From DATEOR01 sp035296905 (lineage in GTDB: Bacteria; Actinomycetota; Thermoleophilia; Gaiellales; Gaiellaceae), in the NCBI GenBank assembly GCA_035296905.1, contig DATHAA010000070.1, positions 1-36,684 on the forward strand: a stretch of 36,684 nt of DNA, in the 5' to 3' direction. Shown in pieces: positions 1 to 8,485 of the stretch. The translations under genes were made by a program, and so were the position numbers. The notes beneath the pieces are model-generated. The model ran no database searches. It worked only from the letters and a program-made list of their open reading frames with translations, and was not told the origin of the DNA. How positions within the stretch are numbered: position 1 is the first letter of the stretch; every line of letters starts with the position of its first letter.

Positions 1-2700
1 GTCTTCGACCGGATGATCGGCATCTTCGCCTTCCATCGCGCCGAGCCGTCGGCGTGGAGCCCGCACGACATCTCGGTCGCCGAGGCGGTCGCGCGTGAGA
101 TCGGGCTCGCGGTCCACACGGCCCAGCTCCTTCAGCAGAACGAGCGTCGCCTGCAGGAGCAGGCCGCGCTGCTCAAGGCAGGCCAGGTGCTCACCTCGGA
201 TCTCCGCTTCTCCTCGGTCATCCAGCGTCTCGTCACCGAGGTCGTGCAGCTGCTCGGCGCCGACGCCGCCGACTGCTGGGTCTTCGACGAGCGCCGGACG
301 ATGCTCCGCTGCGAGGCCGTGCTCGGCGTGCCGGAACGGAACGTCGGCCGCGAGATCGTCCCGCAGGGCACCTTCCAGCAGCTGCTCTCAACCGGGCGCC
401 CGGTCCTGAAGCGCGATTTCGCACGCTCCGAGTCGCCGACGCCGACCGAGGACTACCACGTGTTCGCCGAGGTCATGGACGCGCCGATCACGTGGCTCGG
501 CGAGGTTCGCGGCGTGCTCGGCGTCTGCGCGCGGGAGGACGGCCGCTTTGACGAGAAGGACCTCGAGCTTCTCGACACCTTCGCCCGCCTCGCCTCCCTC
601 GCGCTCCACAATGCGGAGAGCTTCGGGGAGCGCGAGCGCCAGGCCCAGGTGCAGCGGGGCTTCTACCGGATCGCGGAGGTGCTCGGCTCGACGCTCTCCC
701 TCGGGGAGACCCTCGACGCGCTCGCCCAGGCCGCGTGCGACGCGCTCGGGGGCACGTCGGCTCTCGTGCTCGAACCGAGCGGCGACCGGCTCATGCTCTC
801 GGGCTCGCACGAGCTTCCTCCGGATCTCCGACAAGGGCTGGCCCCCGGCATCGCCGGCGATGTCTCGCCGCTTCGCGCCGCCGCCGAGGAGGGCCGCATC
901 CTCTCGGCGTCCTCGCTCGAGAGTGACGACCGATTCAAGGAGAGCGCTCGAAAGCTCCTGACCGACGAGGGATACCGCTCGCTGATCGCCGCACCGGTCA
1001 TCGGCGCGCAGGGGCAGAAGCACGCCGTCGTCGTCCTCTTCCGCGAGGAGCGGACCTTCTCCGACGAGGACCTCGCGCTCGCGCGGCACCTGACCGGCGC
1101 GGCGCGCGGGGCTCTCGAGCGCGCCGAGCTCTTCGAGGGCGAGCGGCGTGCGCACACCTTCTCGCAGCGCCTCGCCGACATCGGCGGCCTCCTCGCCACC
1201 AAGCTCGACCCCGTTGCAGCGTTCGAGGAGGTCGTCCGAGAGGCACCGGCTCTCCTCGACGCCGACGCCGCAGTCCTGCGCCTGCTCGAGAACCACGACC
1301 TCGTCGTCCGCGCAGCGTGGGGCCCGGGTACGCAGGGGGTCCGCAATACGCGCTCGGGCTCGGCCGGGGGAGCGGTCGGGATCGCGGCGCAGTCACGGGC
1401 TCCGCACGCCGTCTCGGATGCGCGCGAGACACCGCGCTTTGCGCACGAAGATCCGCTGCTCGCCAACGGGATGATCTCCTGCGTCGCCGTGCCGATGCTC
1501 CTCCACGGTGGCGGGCTCAGCGGCGTGCTCACGGTCTACGACTCCGCAGTGCGAACCTGGCGCGAGGACGAGGTGCAGGCGCTCTCGGCGCTCGCCGCGA
1601 CGGCGTCCGCGGTCTTCTCGAGCGCCGAGCTCTACCAGCGCGTCGCCGAGGAGAAGGAGCGGAGTGAGGCGATCCTCGCCAACATCGCCGACGGCATCGT
1701 CGCCGTCGACCGCGACGGCAACATCGTCCTCTGGAACGCGACCGCCGAGCAGATCAGCGGCGTGCCTGCCGAGGAAGCGCTCGGCCGCCGAGTGTCGAAG
1801 GTCCTGCAGCGCGATCTCACGGCGGAGGACGGGGCTCCTCCCGGCGAGCGCGCGCTCTCGATCCAGCGCGGAGACAAGGAGATCTGGCTCTCGCTCAGCG
1901 AGGCGGTCATGCTCGACGCGACCGGGGCCATCGCCGGCCGCGTCTTCGCGTTCCGCGATGTCTCCAGCGAGCGCGTGGTCGAACAGATGAAGTCGGACTT
2001 CGTCGCCACGGTCTCGCACGAGCTCCGCACCCCGCTCACCTCGATCTATGGCTTCGCGGAGACGCTGATGCGCGGTGACGTCGAGTTCTCGGACACCGAG
2101 CGTGGGACCTTCCTGGGCTACATCGCCTCCGAGTCGGGGCGGCTCATCAACATCGTGGACGACCTCCTGAGCGTCGCCCGCCTCGAGACCGGCACGCTAC
2201 GGCTGAACATCGAGGAGATCGATGTCGGCGCGGTCGTGGGCGAGGTCGTCGCGCGCGTGCAGGAGCTCGGCGAGCGCTGGGAGTTTGATCTCGACGTGCC
2301 GAGCACCGGCGTCGTCGTCGAGGCGGACCGCGAGAAGCTCTCACAGGTCCTGCTCAACCTCGTCGACAACGCGGTCAAGTTCTCACCGGAGGGAGGCAGG
2401 ATCTCGATCTCGGCGCGGCGCCGTCCGGAGAGCGCGGAGGTGCGCGTGTCCGATCAGGGCGTCGGCATTCCCCGCGCAGACCAACAGCGCATCTTCTCGA
2501 AGTTCTACCGCGCCGAGAGCACGGGGCCGGGCGTGCATGGGACGGGGCTCGGCCTCTTTCTGGCGCGGGGTCTGCTCGTGGCGATGGGCGGCAGGATCTG
2601 GGTCGAGTCGAAGGAGGGCCAAGGCTCCACGTTCGTTTTCGAGCTTCCCGCGGCGGCGAAGGGCGTCGCCGAGCCGACTCCGGAGAAGGTGACAGCCTGA
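1..2700 (+). CDS. Multi-GAF/PAS sensor histidine kinase (5' end outside window)
   Basis: This is the sensor kinase of a two-component pair. The frame is open from base 1 and the first residues (VFDRMIGIFAF...) look like the end of a GAF domain, so the N-terminus lies to the left. Numbering from the Met at 13, further GAF domains lie at about 55-205, 212-375 and 385-545, followed by a PAS domain at about 548-655 (ANIADGIVAVDRDGNIVLWN). The HisKA H-box SHELRTPLTS has its phospho-acceptor His near residue 669. The HATPase domain shows the N-box LNLVDNAVKFSP, the G1 box DQGVGIP and the G2 box GTGLGL. No membrane segment is visible in this part, so it is probably cytosolic. The stop TGA overlaps the ATG of the response regulator (TGATG), implying translational coupling. 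The kinase identity is secure; its signal is unknown. Confidence 0.93.
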   Translation, partial: VFDRMIGIFAFHRAEPSAWSPHDISVAEAVAREIGLAVHTAQLLQQNERRLQEQAALLKAGQVLTSDLRFSSVIQRLVTEVVQLLGADAADCWVFDERRTMLRCEAVLGVPERNVGREIVPQGTFQQLLSTGRPVLKRDFARSESPTPTEDYHVFAEVMDAPITWLGEVRGVLGVCAREDGRFDEKDLELLDTFARLASLALHNAESFGERERQAQVQRGFYRIAEVLGSTLSLGETLDALAQAACDALGGTSALVLEPSGDRLMLSGSHELPPDLRQGLAPGIAGDVSPLRAAAEEGRILSASSLESDDRFKESARKLLTDEGYRSLIAAPVIGAQGQKHAVVVLFREERTFSDEDLALARHLTGAARGALERAELFEGERRAHTFSQRLADIGGLLATKLDPVAAFEEVVREAPALLDADAAVLRLLENHDLVVRAAWGPGTQGVRNTRSGSAGGAVGIAAQSRAPHAVSDARETPRFAHEDPLLANGMISCVAVPMLLHGGGLSGVLTVYDSAVRTWREDEVQALSALAATASAVFSSAELYQRVAEEKERSEAILANIADGIVAVDRDGNIVLWNATAEQISGVPAEEALGRRVSKVLQRDLTAEDGAPPGERALSIQRGDKEIWLSLSEAVMLDATGAIAGRVFAFRDVSSERVVEQMKSDFVATVSHELRTPLTSIYGFAETLMRGDVEFSDTERGTFLGYIASESGRLINIVDDLLSVARLETGTLRLNIEEIDVGAVVGEVVARVQELGERWEFDLDVPSTGVVVEADREKLSQVLLNLVDNAVKFSPEGGRISISARRRPESAEVRVSDQGVGIPRADQQRIFSKFYRAESTGPGVHGTGLGLFLARGLLVAMGGRIWVESKEGQGSTFVFELPAAAKGVAEPTPEKVTA

Positions 2701-3140
2701 TGTCGCTGACCGTGCTCGTGATCGACGACGAAGATCCCATCCGGCTCCTCTGCCGGGTGAACCTCGAGGCAGAGGGCATGAGGGTGTTGGAGGCGGAGAA
2801 CGGCCACGTCGGGCTGGAGCTGGCGAGAGAGGAGCGGCCGGACGCGATCCTCCTCGACGTGATGATGCCCGGCCTCGACGGCTGGACGGTGGCCGAGCGG
2901 CTCCTCGAGGACGAGGCGACGCGCCGCATCCCGATCATCTTCCTGACCGCCCGCGCAGACGTGCGTGACCGGGCTCGCGGCCTCGGCACAGGCGGGCTCG
3001 ACTACATCACGAAGCCCTTCAACCCGGTGGACCTCGCGGATCACGTCGAGGAGGTCGTAGGCGCGGTCAAGCGCGGCGAGCGCGAGGAGCTCCGCGCCGA
3101 GAAGCTTTCCGAGCTTCGCGACCTTCTCGGCATGACTTAG
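2700..3140 (+). CDS. Single-domain response regulator (CheY-like receiver)
   Basis: A 146-residue receiver domain with the acidic pocket D9-D10-E11, phospho-acceptor D53 (LLDVMMPG), T83 (FLTAR) and K105 (TKPF). There is no DNA-binding output domain, only a charged C-terminal helix of about 25 residues. It is coupled to the kinase upstream by a TGATG overlap, so it is the likely partner. It is a close paralogue of the regulator at 21257-21724, sharing the patterns LLCxVNL, LDxMMP and GGWTVA/GWTVA. Output is presumably by protein-protein contact. Its TAG stop shares two bases with the stop of the convergent EamA gene. Confidence 0.93.
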   Translation: MSLTVLVIDDEDPIRLLCRVNLEAEGMRVLEAENGHVGLELAREERPDAILLDVMMPGLDGWTVAERLLEDEATRRIPIIFLTARADVRDRARGLGTGGLDYITKPFNPVDLADHVEEVVGAVKRGEREELRAEKLSELRDLLGMT

Positions 3141-4111
3141 GGCCCTCGGGCCGTCTGGGCGAGCACGATGGCGGCGAGCACCATGAGGCCGCCGACCAGC
3201 TGCTCCGGCGAGATCTCCTCGCCGAGCCAGGCATAGGCGACGAGACCGGCGAGCACGGGCTCCACCATCGCGACGACGGTTGCGCGCGTGGCGGGGATGT
3301 GGCGGAGCGCCGTGATCATGCAGATAAACGGCACGACCGTTCCGAGCACGACGATGTAGGCGATCAGAAGCCAGACCGGGAGGCTGTGTTCCTCCAGCCG
3401 CCCGAGGAGCGAGGCATCGCTCGTGAGGACGTCGTCCGGGAAGCTCCACCATGGCTGGACCACCGCCCAGAACAGCGCAGCGAAGAGGAATCCCCACGCG
3501 AGGAGCGAGTAGACGTCTCGTCCGCCGCGCACGCTGTGCTCGGCCATGAGGATGTAGAGGGCGTAGGCGAAGGCGCCCGCGAGCGCCGCGGCGACTCCCA
3601 CACCGTCGAGCGTGCCGCCGCCGCCCCAGATCTCGGCGACGAGAGTCAGCCCGCCGAAGGCCAGCGCGAGCGCGTACCAGAGCCTCCGTCGTACGGGCTC
3701 GTGGACGAAGAAGCGCGCCCACAGAGCGACCAGCACCGGGGCGAGGTACTGGATGACGAGCGCGATCCCGATGTCGAGGTGCGTGATCGCCGTGAAGTAG
3801 AAGAAATGGACGAAGGCGAGGCCGCAGATCCCGAAGATGGCGAGGTAGCCGAGCTCCCGGCGCGTGACGCGGAGCGTGCGGGGCGCGAAGATCGCCACGC
3901 CTGCGAAGAGGAGGATGGCGGCGCCGGTCCCGCGCACCTCGGCCAGCCGGAGCGCCGAGAGCCCGCCGGAGTCGACGACGATCTTGGCCACGGTGGCGTT
4001 CACCGACCAGAGCGCGATGGCCGCGAGGACAAGCGCGTATCCGAGCGCGGGGCGGCGGGGTGCGGTGGGCTCCTCGGAGCGTTCCGGGACGTTGAAAGGC
4101 GCGTCGACCAC
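3137..4111 (-). CDS. EamA/DMT-family transporter
   Basis: A 324-residue polytopic protein with about ten hydrophobic segments arranged as two EamA repeats, the usual size of drug/metabolite transporter superfamily exporters. The first repeat opens after a basic-acidic cytosolic tail with GYALVLAAIALWSVNATVAKI. The second repeat ends near EPVLAGLVAYAWLGEEISPEQLVGG, a typical EamA C-terminal signature. The start is GTG. The gene converges on the response regulator and their stop codons overlap (TAG 3138-3140 and, on this strand, TAA at 3139-3137). The substrate cannot be told from sequence; family members export amino acids, metabolites or drugs. Confidence 0.88.
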   Translation of the reverse strand: MVDAPFNVPERSEEPTAPRRPALGYALVLAAIALWSVNATVAKIVVDSGGLSALRLAEVRGTGAAILLFAGVAIFAPRTLRVTRRELGYLAIFGICGLAFVHFFYFTAITHLDIGIALVIQYLAPVLVALWARFFVHEPVRRRLWYALALAFGGLTLVAEIWGGGGTLDGVGVAAALAGAFAYALYILMAEHSVRGGRDVYSLLAWGFLFAALFWAVVQPWWSFPDDVLTSDASLLGRLEEHSLPVWLLIAYIVVLGTVVPFICMITALRHIPATRATVVAMVEPVLAGLVAYAWLGEEISPEQLVGGLMVLAAIVLAQTARGP

Positions 4112-4158
4112 GGCGCGGGAGGTTATCCGGGCGGCAGGCGCTCTACACTTGGGAGGCG

Positions 4159-4232
4159 CGGGACGTGGCGCAGCCTGGTAGCGCGCCTGCTTTGGGAGCA
4201 GGAGGCCGCCGGTTCGAATCCGGCCGTCCCGA
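4159..4232 (+). tRNA. tRNA-Pro (anticodon TGG)
   Basis: A complete cloverleaf. The acceptor arm CGGGACG pairs with CGTCCCG. The anticodon stem CCTGC/GCAGG holds the loop TTTGGGA, with anticodon TGG at 4193-4195. The T arm is GCCGG-TTCGAAT-CCGGC. The discriminator base is A at 4232 and no CCA is encoded. The gene lies alone between the EamA gene and a VOC remnant. Confidence 0.95.
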
Positions 4233-4288
4233 CTGAATCATGCGGCACGCGAACCGCCGAAAGGACGGCGGGCTGGGGAGAGGCGTAA

Positions 4289-4446
4289 CGATGGATGGAC
4301 GATGTCCACTCGGCGCGGGCTGAGCTGGTGGAGGCCGGCATAGAGATCGTCGGCCCGCTCGGGCAAGCAGTTGGGAATGGATCCACTTCCGAGCGCCGGA
4401 CGGGAACCTGTACGAGCTCGCCAGTCGGCTCAACTCCGAGGCTTAG
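4289..4446 (+). pseudogene. Remnant of a VOC (glyoxalase/dioxygenase-type) protein
   Basis: Two short segments in different frames together read like the last third of a VOC-fold protein. From 4295 the translation is MDDVHSARAELVEAGIEIVG, a typical 'residue pairs before the last beta strands' segment. From 4372, one frame over, it reads WEWIHFRAPDGNLYELASR and then NSEA and a stop, the conserved F-x-DPDGNxxEL ending of the family. An in-frame TAA at 4286 closes the frame upstream and no N-terminal domain is seen. It is therefore truncated and frameshifted near 4360-4372. It follows tRNA-Pro directly. Confidence 0.6.
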
Positions 4447-4476
4447 CCTTGCCGCGCTTCTGGTAGACCTCCGGTC

Positions 4477-5454
4477 ATGCGCTACCGCAAGCTCGGCGAC
4501 TTCGGTGTCAAGGTCTCGGAGATCTCCCTCGGCTCGTGGCTCACGTACGGGGGCTCTGTCGAGGACGAGCGGGCCATCGCCTGCATCCACCGAGCCTTCG
4601 AGCTCGGGGTCAACTTCTTCGACACGGCGAACGTCTACCGGCGCGGTGCCGCGGAGGAGGTCACCGGGCGTGCCCTCAAGGGCATCGACCGCGACGACTA
4701 CTTCCTCGCCACGAAGGTGTACTTCACGATGGGCGACGGCCCCAACGACCGCGGGCTGTCGCGCAAGCACATCATGGAGCAGTGCCACGCCTCCCTGAAG
4801 CGGCTCGGCACGGACTACATCGATCTGTACCAGTGCCACCGCGCAGACGCGGACACGCCGCTCGAGGAGACCCTGCGCGCGCTCGACGATCTCGTCACGC
4901 AGGGCAAGGTGCTCTACGTCGGCGTCTCCGAATGGTCGGCGCAGCGGATTCAGGAGGCCAGGCGCATCCAGGCCGCGCTCAACCTCGACCCGCTCGCCTC
5001 GAACCAGCCGGAGTACTCGATGCTGCAGCGGAAGATCGAGGAGGATGTGCTCCCGGTCTCCAAGGGCCTCGGGATCGGCCAGGTCGTGTGGTCGCCGCTC
5101 GCGCAGGGCGTGCTCGCGGGGAAGTACAAGCCCGGTGAGCAGCCGGCCGAAGGCACCCGGGCCGCGACTCCCGGCGACCAGGACATGATGTCGCGCTTCA
5201 TGCGCGACGATGTCCTGGAGGCGGTGCAGAACCTGCGCCCGGTCGCGGACGACCTCGGAATCACGATGGCCCAGCTCGCGCTCGCCTGGGTCCTGCGGGA
5301 GCCCGGCGTGTCGAGTGCCATCGTCGGTGCGTCGCGTCCCGAGCAGGTGGAGGACAACGTCGCGGCGAGCGGCATCGAGCTCGGCGACGACGTCCTGCAG
5401 CGGATCGACGAGATCCTCGGCGGCGTCCTGGTCGCAGCGCCGAGCGGCGACTAG
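4477..5454 (+). CDS. Aldo/keto reductase
   Basis: A 325-residue NADPH-dependent oxidoreductase of the aldo/keto reductase superfamily (TIM barrel, cytosolic). The catalytic tetrad is visible: D49 (NFFDTANVY), Y54, K80 (ATKV) and H121 (YQCH). C-terminal cofactor-loop residues are in GASRPEQVEDN. Overall similarity is to the Kv-beta/YghZ-like branch (MRYRKLGxxGxxVSxxxLGxW opening). The ATG start follows a short spacer after the VOC remnant. It ends three bases before the stop of the convergent small membrane gene. The physiological aldehyde is unknown. Confidence 0.93.
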   Translation: MRYRKLGDFGVKVSEISLGSWLTYGGSVEDERAIACIHRAFELGVNFFDTANVYRRGAAEEVTGRALKGIDRDDYFLATKVYFTMGDGPNDRGLSRKHIMEQCHASLKRLGTDYIDLYQCHRADADTPLEETLRALDDLVTQGKVLYVGVSEWSAQRIQEARRIQAALNLDPLASNQPEYSMLQRKIEEDVLPVSKGLGIGQVVWSPLAQGVLAGKYKPGEQPAEGTRAATPGDQDMMSRFMRDDVLEAVQNLRPVADDLGITMAQLALAWVLREPGVSSAIVGASRPEQVEDNVAASGIELGDDVLQRIDEILGGVLVAAPSGD

Positions 5455-5748
5455 CTAGAAGAGCCGAAGAAGCAGCGAGCCGAGCAGGAAGAGCCAGAGC
5501 ACGGCGAGAACGACCGCGAGCGCGGTGGCGACGAAGTTCGTCGCCTCACGCGGGTTCCCGTGCTTGGTCGCCCGCCACCCGACGAAGCCGAAGACCAGCG
5601 CGCCGAGCGCAGTGATGGTCGTGATCGGGAGGAGCGAATCGGCGAGGACGATGGAGGCGAGCCAGGTGAAGGCTCCGGCCGCTCCGAGCCATGCGAACAG
5701 GCTCGCGGCGCGAGTGTCGTCCTCAAGCGCACGGTCCAGCTCCCACAC
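5455..5748 (-). CDS. Small membrane protein, unknown function
   Basis: A 97-residue protein with three hydrophobic stretches: about 18-38 (LFAWLGAAGAFTWLASIVLA), 42-60 (ITTITALGALVFGFVGW) and 75-95 (ALAVVLAVLWLFLLGSLLL). The N-terminus MWELDRALEDD is short and acidic, and a basic ATKHGNPREA loop lies between segments two and three. I do not recognise a family. It is transcribed in the same direction as the ABC exporter upstream, but a perfect hairpin lies between them, so it may form its own unit. The start is ATG. Confidence 0.6.
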   Translation of the reverse strand: MWELDRALEDDTRAASLFAWLGAAGAFTWLASIVLADSLLPITTITALGALVFGFVGWRATKHGNPREATNFVATALAVVLAVLWLFLLGSLLLRLF

Positions 5749-5783
5749 GCTCTGACTGTAGGCCGGGGTTTGCCCTCATCAGG

Positions 5784-5799
5784 TCCCCCGAAAGGGGGA
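5784..5799 (-). terminator. GC hairpin with tetraloop behind the ABC exporter genes
   Basis: TCCCCC-GAAA-GGGGGA forms a perfect 6-bp stem with a GAAA tetraloop (read on the + strand), just past the stop of the minus-strand permease. There is no clear T-run on either side, so it is a terminator or an mRNA-end stabiliser only by position. Confidence 0.45.
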
Positions 5800-5800
5800 G

Positions 5801-6676
5801 CTACAAGTCCTTCCGATTGAAGGCCCAGAGCCCGCCCGCGGCGAGAACGGCGAAATATCCGACGACGTAGGGGTACAGCCACGCGCCGGCCGGCTGCGCG
5901 CCGCCGAACGGCCCCAGCGACAGCGCGACCTTCGTGAAGCCGGCCGTGTCGGCCGTGATCCGGTTGAGCGCGTCCTGGTAGAGCGCCTCGAAGGGGAGAG
6001 CCCAGGAGGCCACGTTCGCGATCGTGTTGAGGCTGTCCGAGTTCAGGGCCTCGCCGATCTGACCCAGCAGGCCGGCGACGAGGCCGGCCCCGAAGACCAT
6101 GAAGATGGCGATGCCGTTCGCGATCGCCGAGAGCACGATCGAGCCGAAGAGCGAGATGGCGACGATGACCGCGATCGCCACCGCGAGCTCGATCGCCGGG
6201 AGGAAAATCTGGTCGGGCCACCAGCCCGTCACCCAGTGGGTGATGAGGAGCGAGACGGTGTACACGAGGATGACGTAGATCGCGCAGACGACGGCCGCGG
6301 CTCCGAATCGACCCGCCAGGAGCGCTGCACGGCCGACGGGGCGAACGACGAGCGGCTGCAGCAGACCGCGCTCCGCGTCTCCCCTGACGACGGCATGCGT
6401 CAGGAAGATCGCCAGCACCGTCCCGAGGAAGAGAACCGCGAAGATCGAGAGCCCGAAGAGCGTCGCGCTGAAGAGAACCTGCGTGTCGACGAGCGCGTTC
6501 TCGGCGCCGTTGCCGATGGACTCGGTCGCGTTGGGATCGATCGACTCGTAGGCCTTGTAGACGCCGAATCCGTACAGTCCGAGGAAGGCCACGGTGAGGA
6601 CGAGGACGACCGGGAAGACGCGGCGGCGGACGCTCTCCCGCATCGCATAGCCCGCGACGATCACCGCGCCCCTCAA
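5801..6676 (-). CDS. ABC-2 type transporter permease
   Basis: A 291-residue integral membrane protein with six or seven hydrophobic segments, encoded immediately downstream of an ABC ATPase. It begins MRGAVIVAGYAMRESVRRRVFPVVLVLTV, the pattern of ABC-2 permeases of the NatB/CcmB-like kind, where an amphipathic helix precedes the first membrane span. A large extracytoplasmic loop lies between spans one and two (about 40-75). The apparent TTG start overlaps the TGA stop of the ATPase gene (TTGA). With the ATPase it should form a two-component exporter; the substrate is unknown. Confidence 0.82.
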   Translation of the reverse strand: MRGAVIVAGYAMRESVRRRVFPVVLVLTVAFLGLYGFGVYKAYESIDPNATESIGNGAENALVDTQVLFSATLFGLSIFAVLFLGTVLAIFLTHAVVRGDAERGLLQPLVVRPVGRAALLAGRFGAAAVVCAIYVILVYTVSLLITHWVTGWWPDQIFLPAIELAVAIAVIVAISLFGSIVLSAIANGIAIFMVFGAGLVAGLLGQIGEALNSDSLNTIANVASWALPFEALYQDALNRITADTAGFTKVALSLGPFGGAQPAGAWLYPYVVGYFAVLAAGGLWAFNRKDL

Positions 6677-7512
6677 GTCGTCTCCCCCTCGACCGCCTCG
6701 AGGTAGATCTCCTCGAGCGTCGTCTCGAGAACGCGGACGCCGTACACTTTTTGCCCCGCGCTGACGAGCTCGCCCACGATTCGGGGAGCGTCCTCCCGCC
6801 GGGCGGACTCGAAGAGCTGGGTGCCCTGATCGGTGTCCACCTCGACGCCCCGCGGCCGCGCCAGCTCCTCCGTGCGGCCTGCGGCGACGACCACGCCCTT
6901 CGAGAGGATGACGACGCGGTCACAGACGAGCTCGACCTCGCTCAGAAGATGGGAGTTGAGGAGGACCGACACGCCGCGACGCCGGAGCTCTTCGAGGAGG
7001 CGGCGCACGGTTCGCCTGCCGACCGGGTCGAGCGCGCTTGTCGGCTCGTCGAGGAAGAGCAAGCGCGGCTTGCCGACAAGCGACTGCGCGATGCCGAGGC
7101 GCTGCTGCATGCCCTTCGACATGTCCTCGACCTTGCGCGATCTCGCCTCGGTCAGGCCTACGAGGTCGAGGAGCTCGGCGCGCTCGGCCTCTCCACCGTC
7201 CGAGCCCGCCAGCCGCTGGTGGAGCGCTAGAAGCTCGTCAGCCTTGTACCACCCCGGGAAGCGGAAGAGCTCCGCGAGGTAGCCGAGGGCAGCGCGCGCG
7301 GCGGGCGACCCGGCCGGGGAACCGGCAACTTCGGCCGTGCCTGCGCTCGCCCGCACGAGCCCGCAGGCGATCTTGACGAGGGTGGACTTGCCTGCGCCGT
7401 TCGGGCCGAGGAGCCCGACGAGTTCCCCCTCGCCGACCTCGAGGTCGACGCCGCCGAGCGCGGTCACGTTCCCGTAGCGCTTCGCGAGACCCTGTGCGCG
7501 GAACGCGGCCAC
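6673..7512 (-). CDS. ABC transporter ATP-binding protein
   Basis: A 279-residue nucleotide-binding subunit. Walker A is GPNGAGKST at 36-44, the Q-loop follows with the FRFPGWYKADE region, the signature motif is in SKGMQQRLG, and Walker B plus the D-loop is LLFLDEPTSALD. The switch His is in LNSHLLSE. The C-terminal extension of about 60 residues is usual for DrrA/CcmA/NatA-type exporters. It starts with GTG and overlaps the permease gene by four bases, so the two are translated as an operon. Confidence 0.93.
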   Translation of the reverse strand: MAAFRAQGLAKRYGNVTALGGVDLEVGEGELVGLLGPNGAGKSTLVKIACGLVRASAGTAEVAGSPAGSPAARAALGYLAELFRFPGWYKADELLALHQRLAGSDGGEAERAELLDLVGLTEARSRKVEDMSKGMQQRLGIAQSLVGKPRLLFLDEPTSALDPVGRRTVRRLLEELRRRGVSVLLNSHLLSEVELVCDRVVILSKGVVVAAGRTEELARPRGVEVDTDQGTQLFESARREDAPRIVGELVSAGQKVYGVRVLETTLEEIYLEAVEGETT

Positions 7513-7550
7513 GCGGCGAGTCTACGCACGACCTTGCGGGGCGCGCCCCG

Positions 7551-8465
7551 TCAATCCTCGCGCTGAACATCCTCGAGAAGCCGCTCGAAGCCGGGACCTT
7601 CGAACTCCACGACCGCGCGGTCGTACTTCTCCATGCCCCAGCCCCAGAAGTCGAAGTCGATGTCGGAGACGCTGTCCTGGATGGACGCCCAGAGCGTCCA
7701 GCCGTACTTCGACATGAGGCCCCAGAGGCGAGCGCGGGCGACCTTGTTCGCCAGCGGCCGGCCGTAGTAGTCGGCGACGAGCTCGTCGAGTTGCTCGAAC
7801 GCGAGGTTCGACTCGCTCCAGACGTTGCCGAGCTCGAAGCAGGCGTCGTTGTTGCCGGAATACTCGTAGTCGATGAGACGGAAACGGTCGCCGACGTCGA
7901 TGAAGTTCTCGGCGAGGAGGTCGTTGTTGCACGGCACCGTGCCCTCGTCCCTGACCGCCATCGCCTGCTGGATCCGCCGCACGTGCGACTCGTAGTCGAG
8001 GTAGCCGTCGGGCAGGCGGAAGCCGCGCTCCTGGACGAGGCCGAGGTAGCGCTTCTGGATCAGGAACATGTTGAAGTCGTCGCGGAACCGGCGCGCTCCG
8101 TGCAGCTGCCGGCAGGCGGAGGCGACCCAGTCGAGCCGGTCGCCGCGGCGCAAGTCCTCCGCGGTCTGCGTCTGGCCCTCGATGAACTCGAGCACGAGGA
8201 CACCCTTTTCGGGCAGGTATGCGACGACTGCGGCGCCGACGCCTGCCTCGGCCGCCGCGACCGTGTTGTGGTGCTCGTTCTCCCGGTCGATTGCGAGGAG
8301 GCCCGCGTCCTTCGCGGATACGCGGACGACGTAGGCCCCGCCCTCGGTCTCGACCTTGTAGTTCGTGTTCGTGAGGCCGCCTGCGAGCTCGGACACGGCG
8401 TGCGGGCCTTGCAGCTCGGGTACAAGCTCGAGGACTTCGTCGATCTGTGTGCCGCCGCCTTCCAC
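7551..8465 (-). CDS. Choline/ethanolamine kinase-like phosphotransferase
   Basis: A 304-residue protein-kinase-fold small-molecule kinase. GGLTNTNYKVE fits the N-lobe glycine-rich loop, PCNNDLLAENFID the catalytic (Brenner) motif, and LIDYEYSGNNDACFELGN the choline-kinase motif that binds the metal and headgroup. These three blocks match the choline/ethanolamine kinase (LicA) group better than aminoglycoside kinases. It is divergent from the dimethylglycine-dehydrogenase-like gene with only 20 bp between the two starts (GTG here), consistent with shared regulation in choline, betaine or sarcosine use. The exact start is uncertain. The substrate is inferred, not shown. Confidence 0.8.
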   Translation of the reverse strand: MEGGGTQIDEVLELVPELQGPHAVSELAGGLTNTNYKVETEGGAYVVRVSAKDAGLLAIDRENEHHNTVAAAEAGVGAAVVAYLPEKGVLVLEFIEGQTQTAEDLRRGDRLDWVASACRQLHGARRFRDDFNMFLIQKRYLGLVQERGFRLPDGYLDYESHVRRIQQAMAVRDEGTVPCNNDLLAENFIDVGDRFRLIDYEYSGNNDACFELGNVWSESNLAFEQLDELVADYYGRPLANKVARARLWGLMSKYGWTLWASIQDSVSDIDFDFWGWGMEKYDRAVVEFEGPGFERLLEDVQRED

Positions 8466-8485
8466 GTGGCGTAGGTTTCTATCGC
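8466..8485. promoter_or_regulatory. Very short divergent spacer between the kinase-like and demethylase genes
   Basis: Only 20 bp separate the GTG of the choline-kinase-like gene from the ATG of the flavoprotein gene. Promoters for both directions must therefore lie inside the opposing coding region, or one start must be further inside its gene. I see no convincing -35/-10 pair here. Confidence 0.35.

Noticed and set aside
388..1296. Open frame of 302 codons on the minus strand inside the first kinase gene
   Set aside because: Shadow of high-GC coding sequence; no recognisable motif, while the sense strand encodes GAF domains.
3299..4288. Open frame of 329 codons on the plus strand across the EamA gene and tRNA-Pro
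   Set aside because: It is antisense to a clear transporter, highly charged, and runs through a tRNA.
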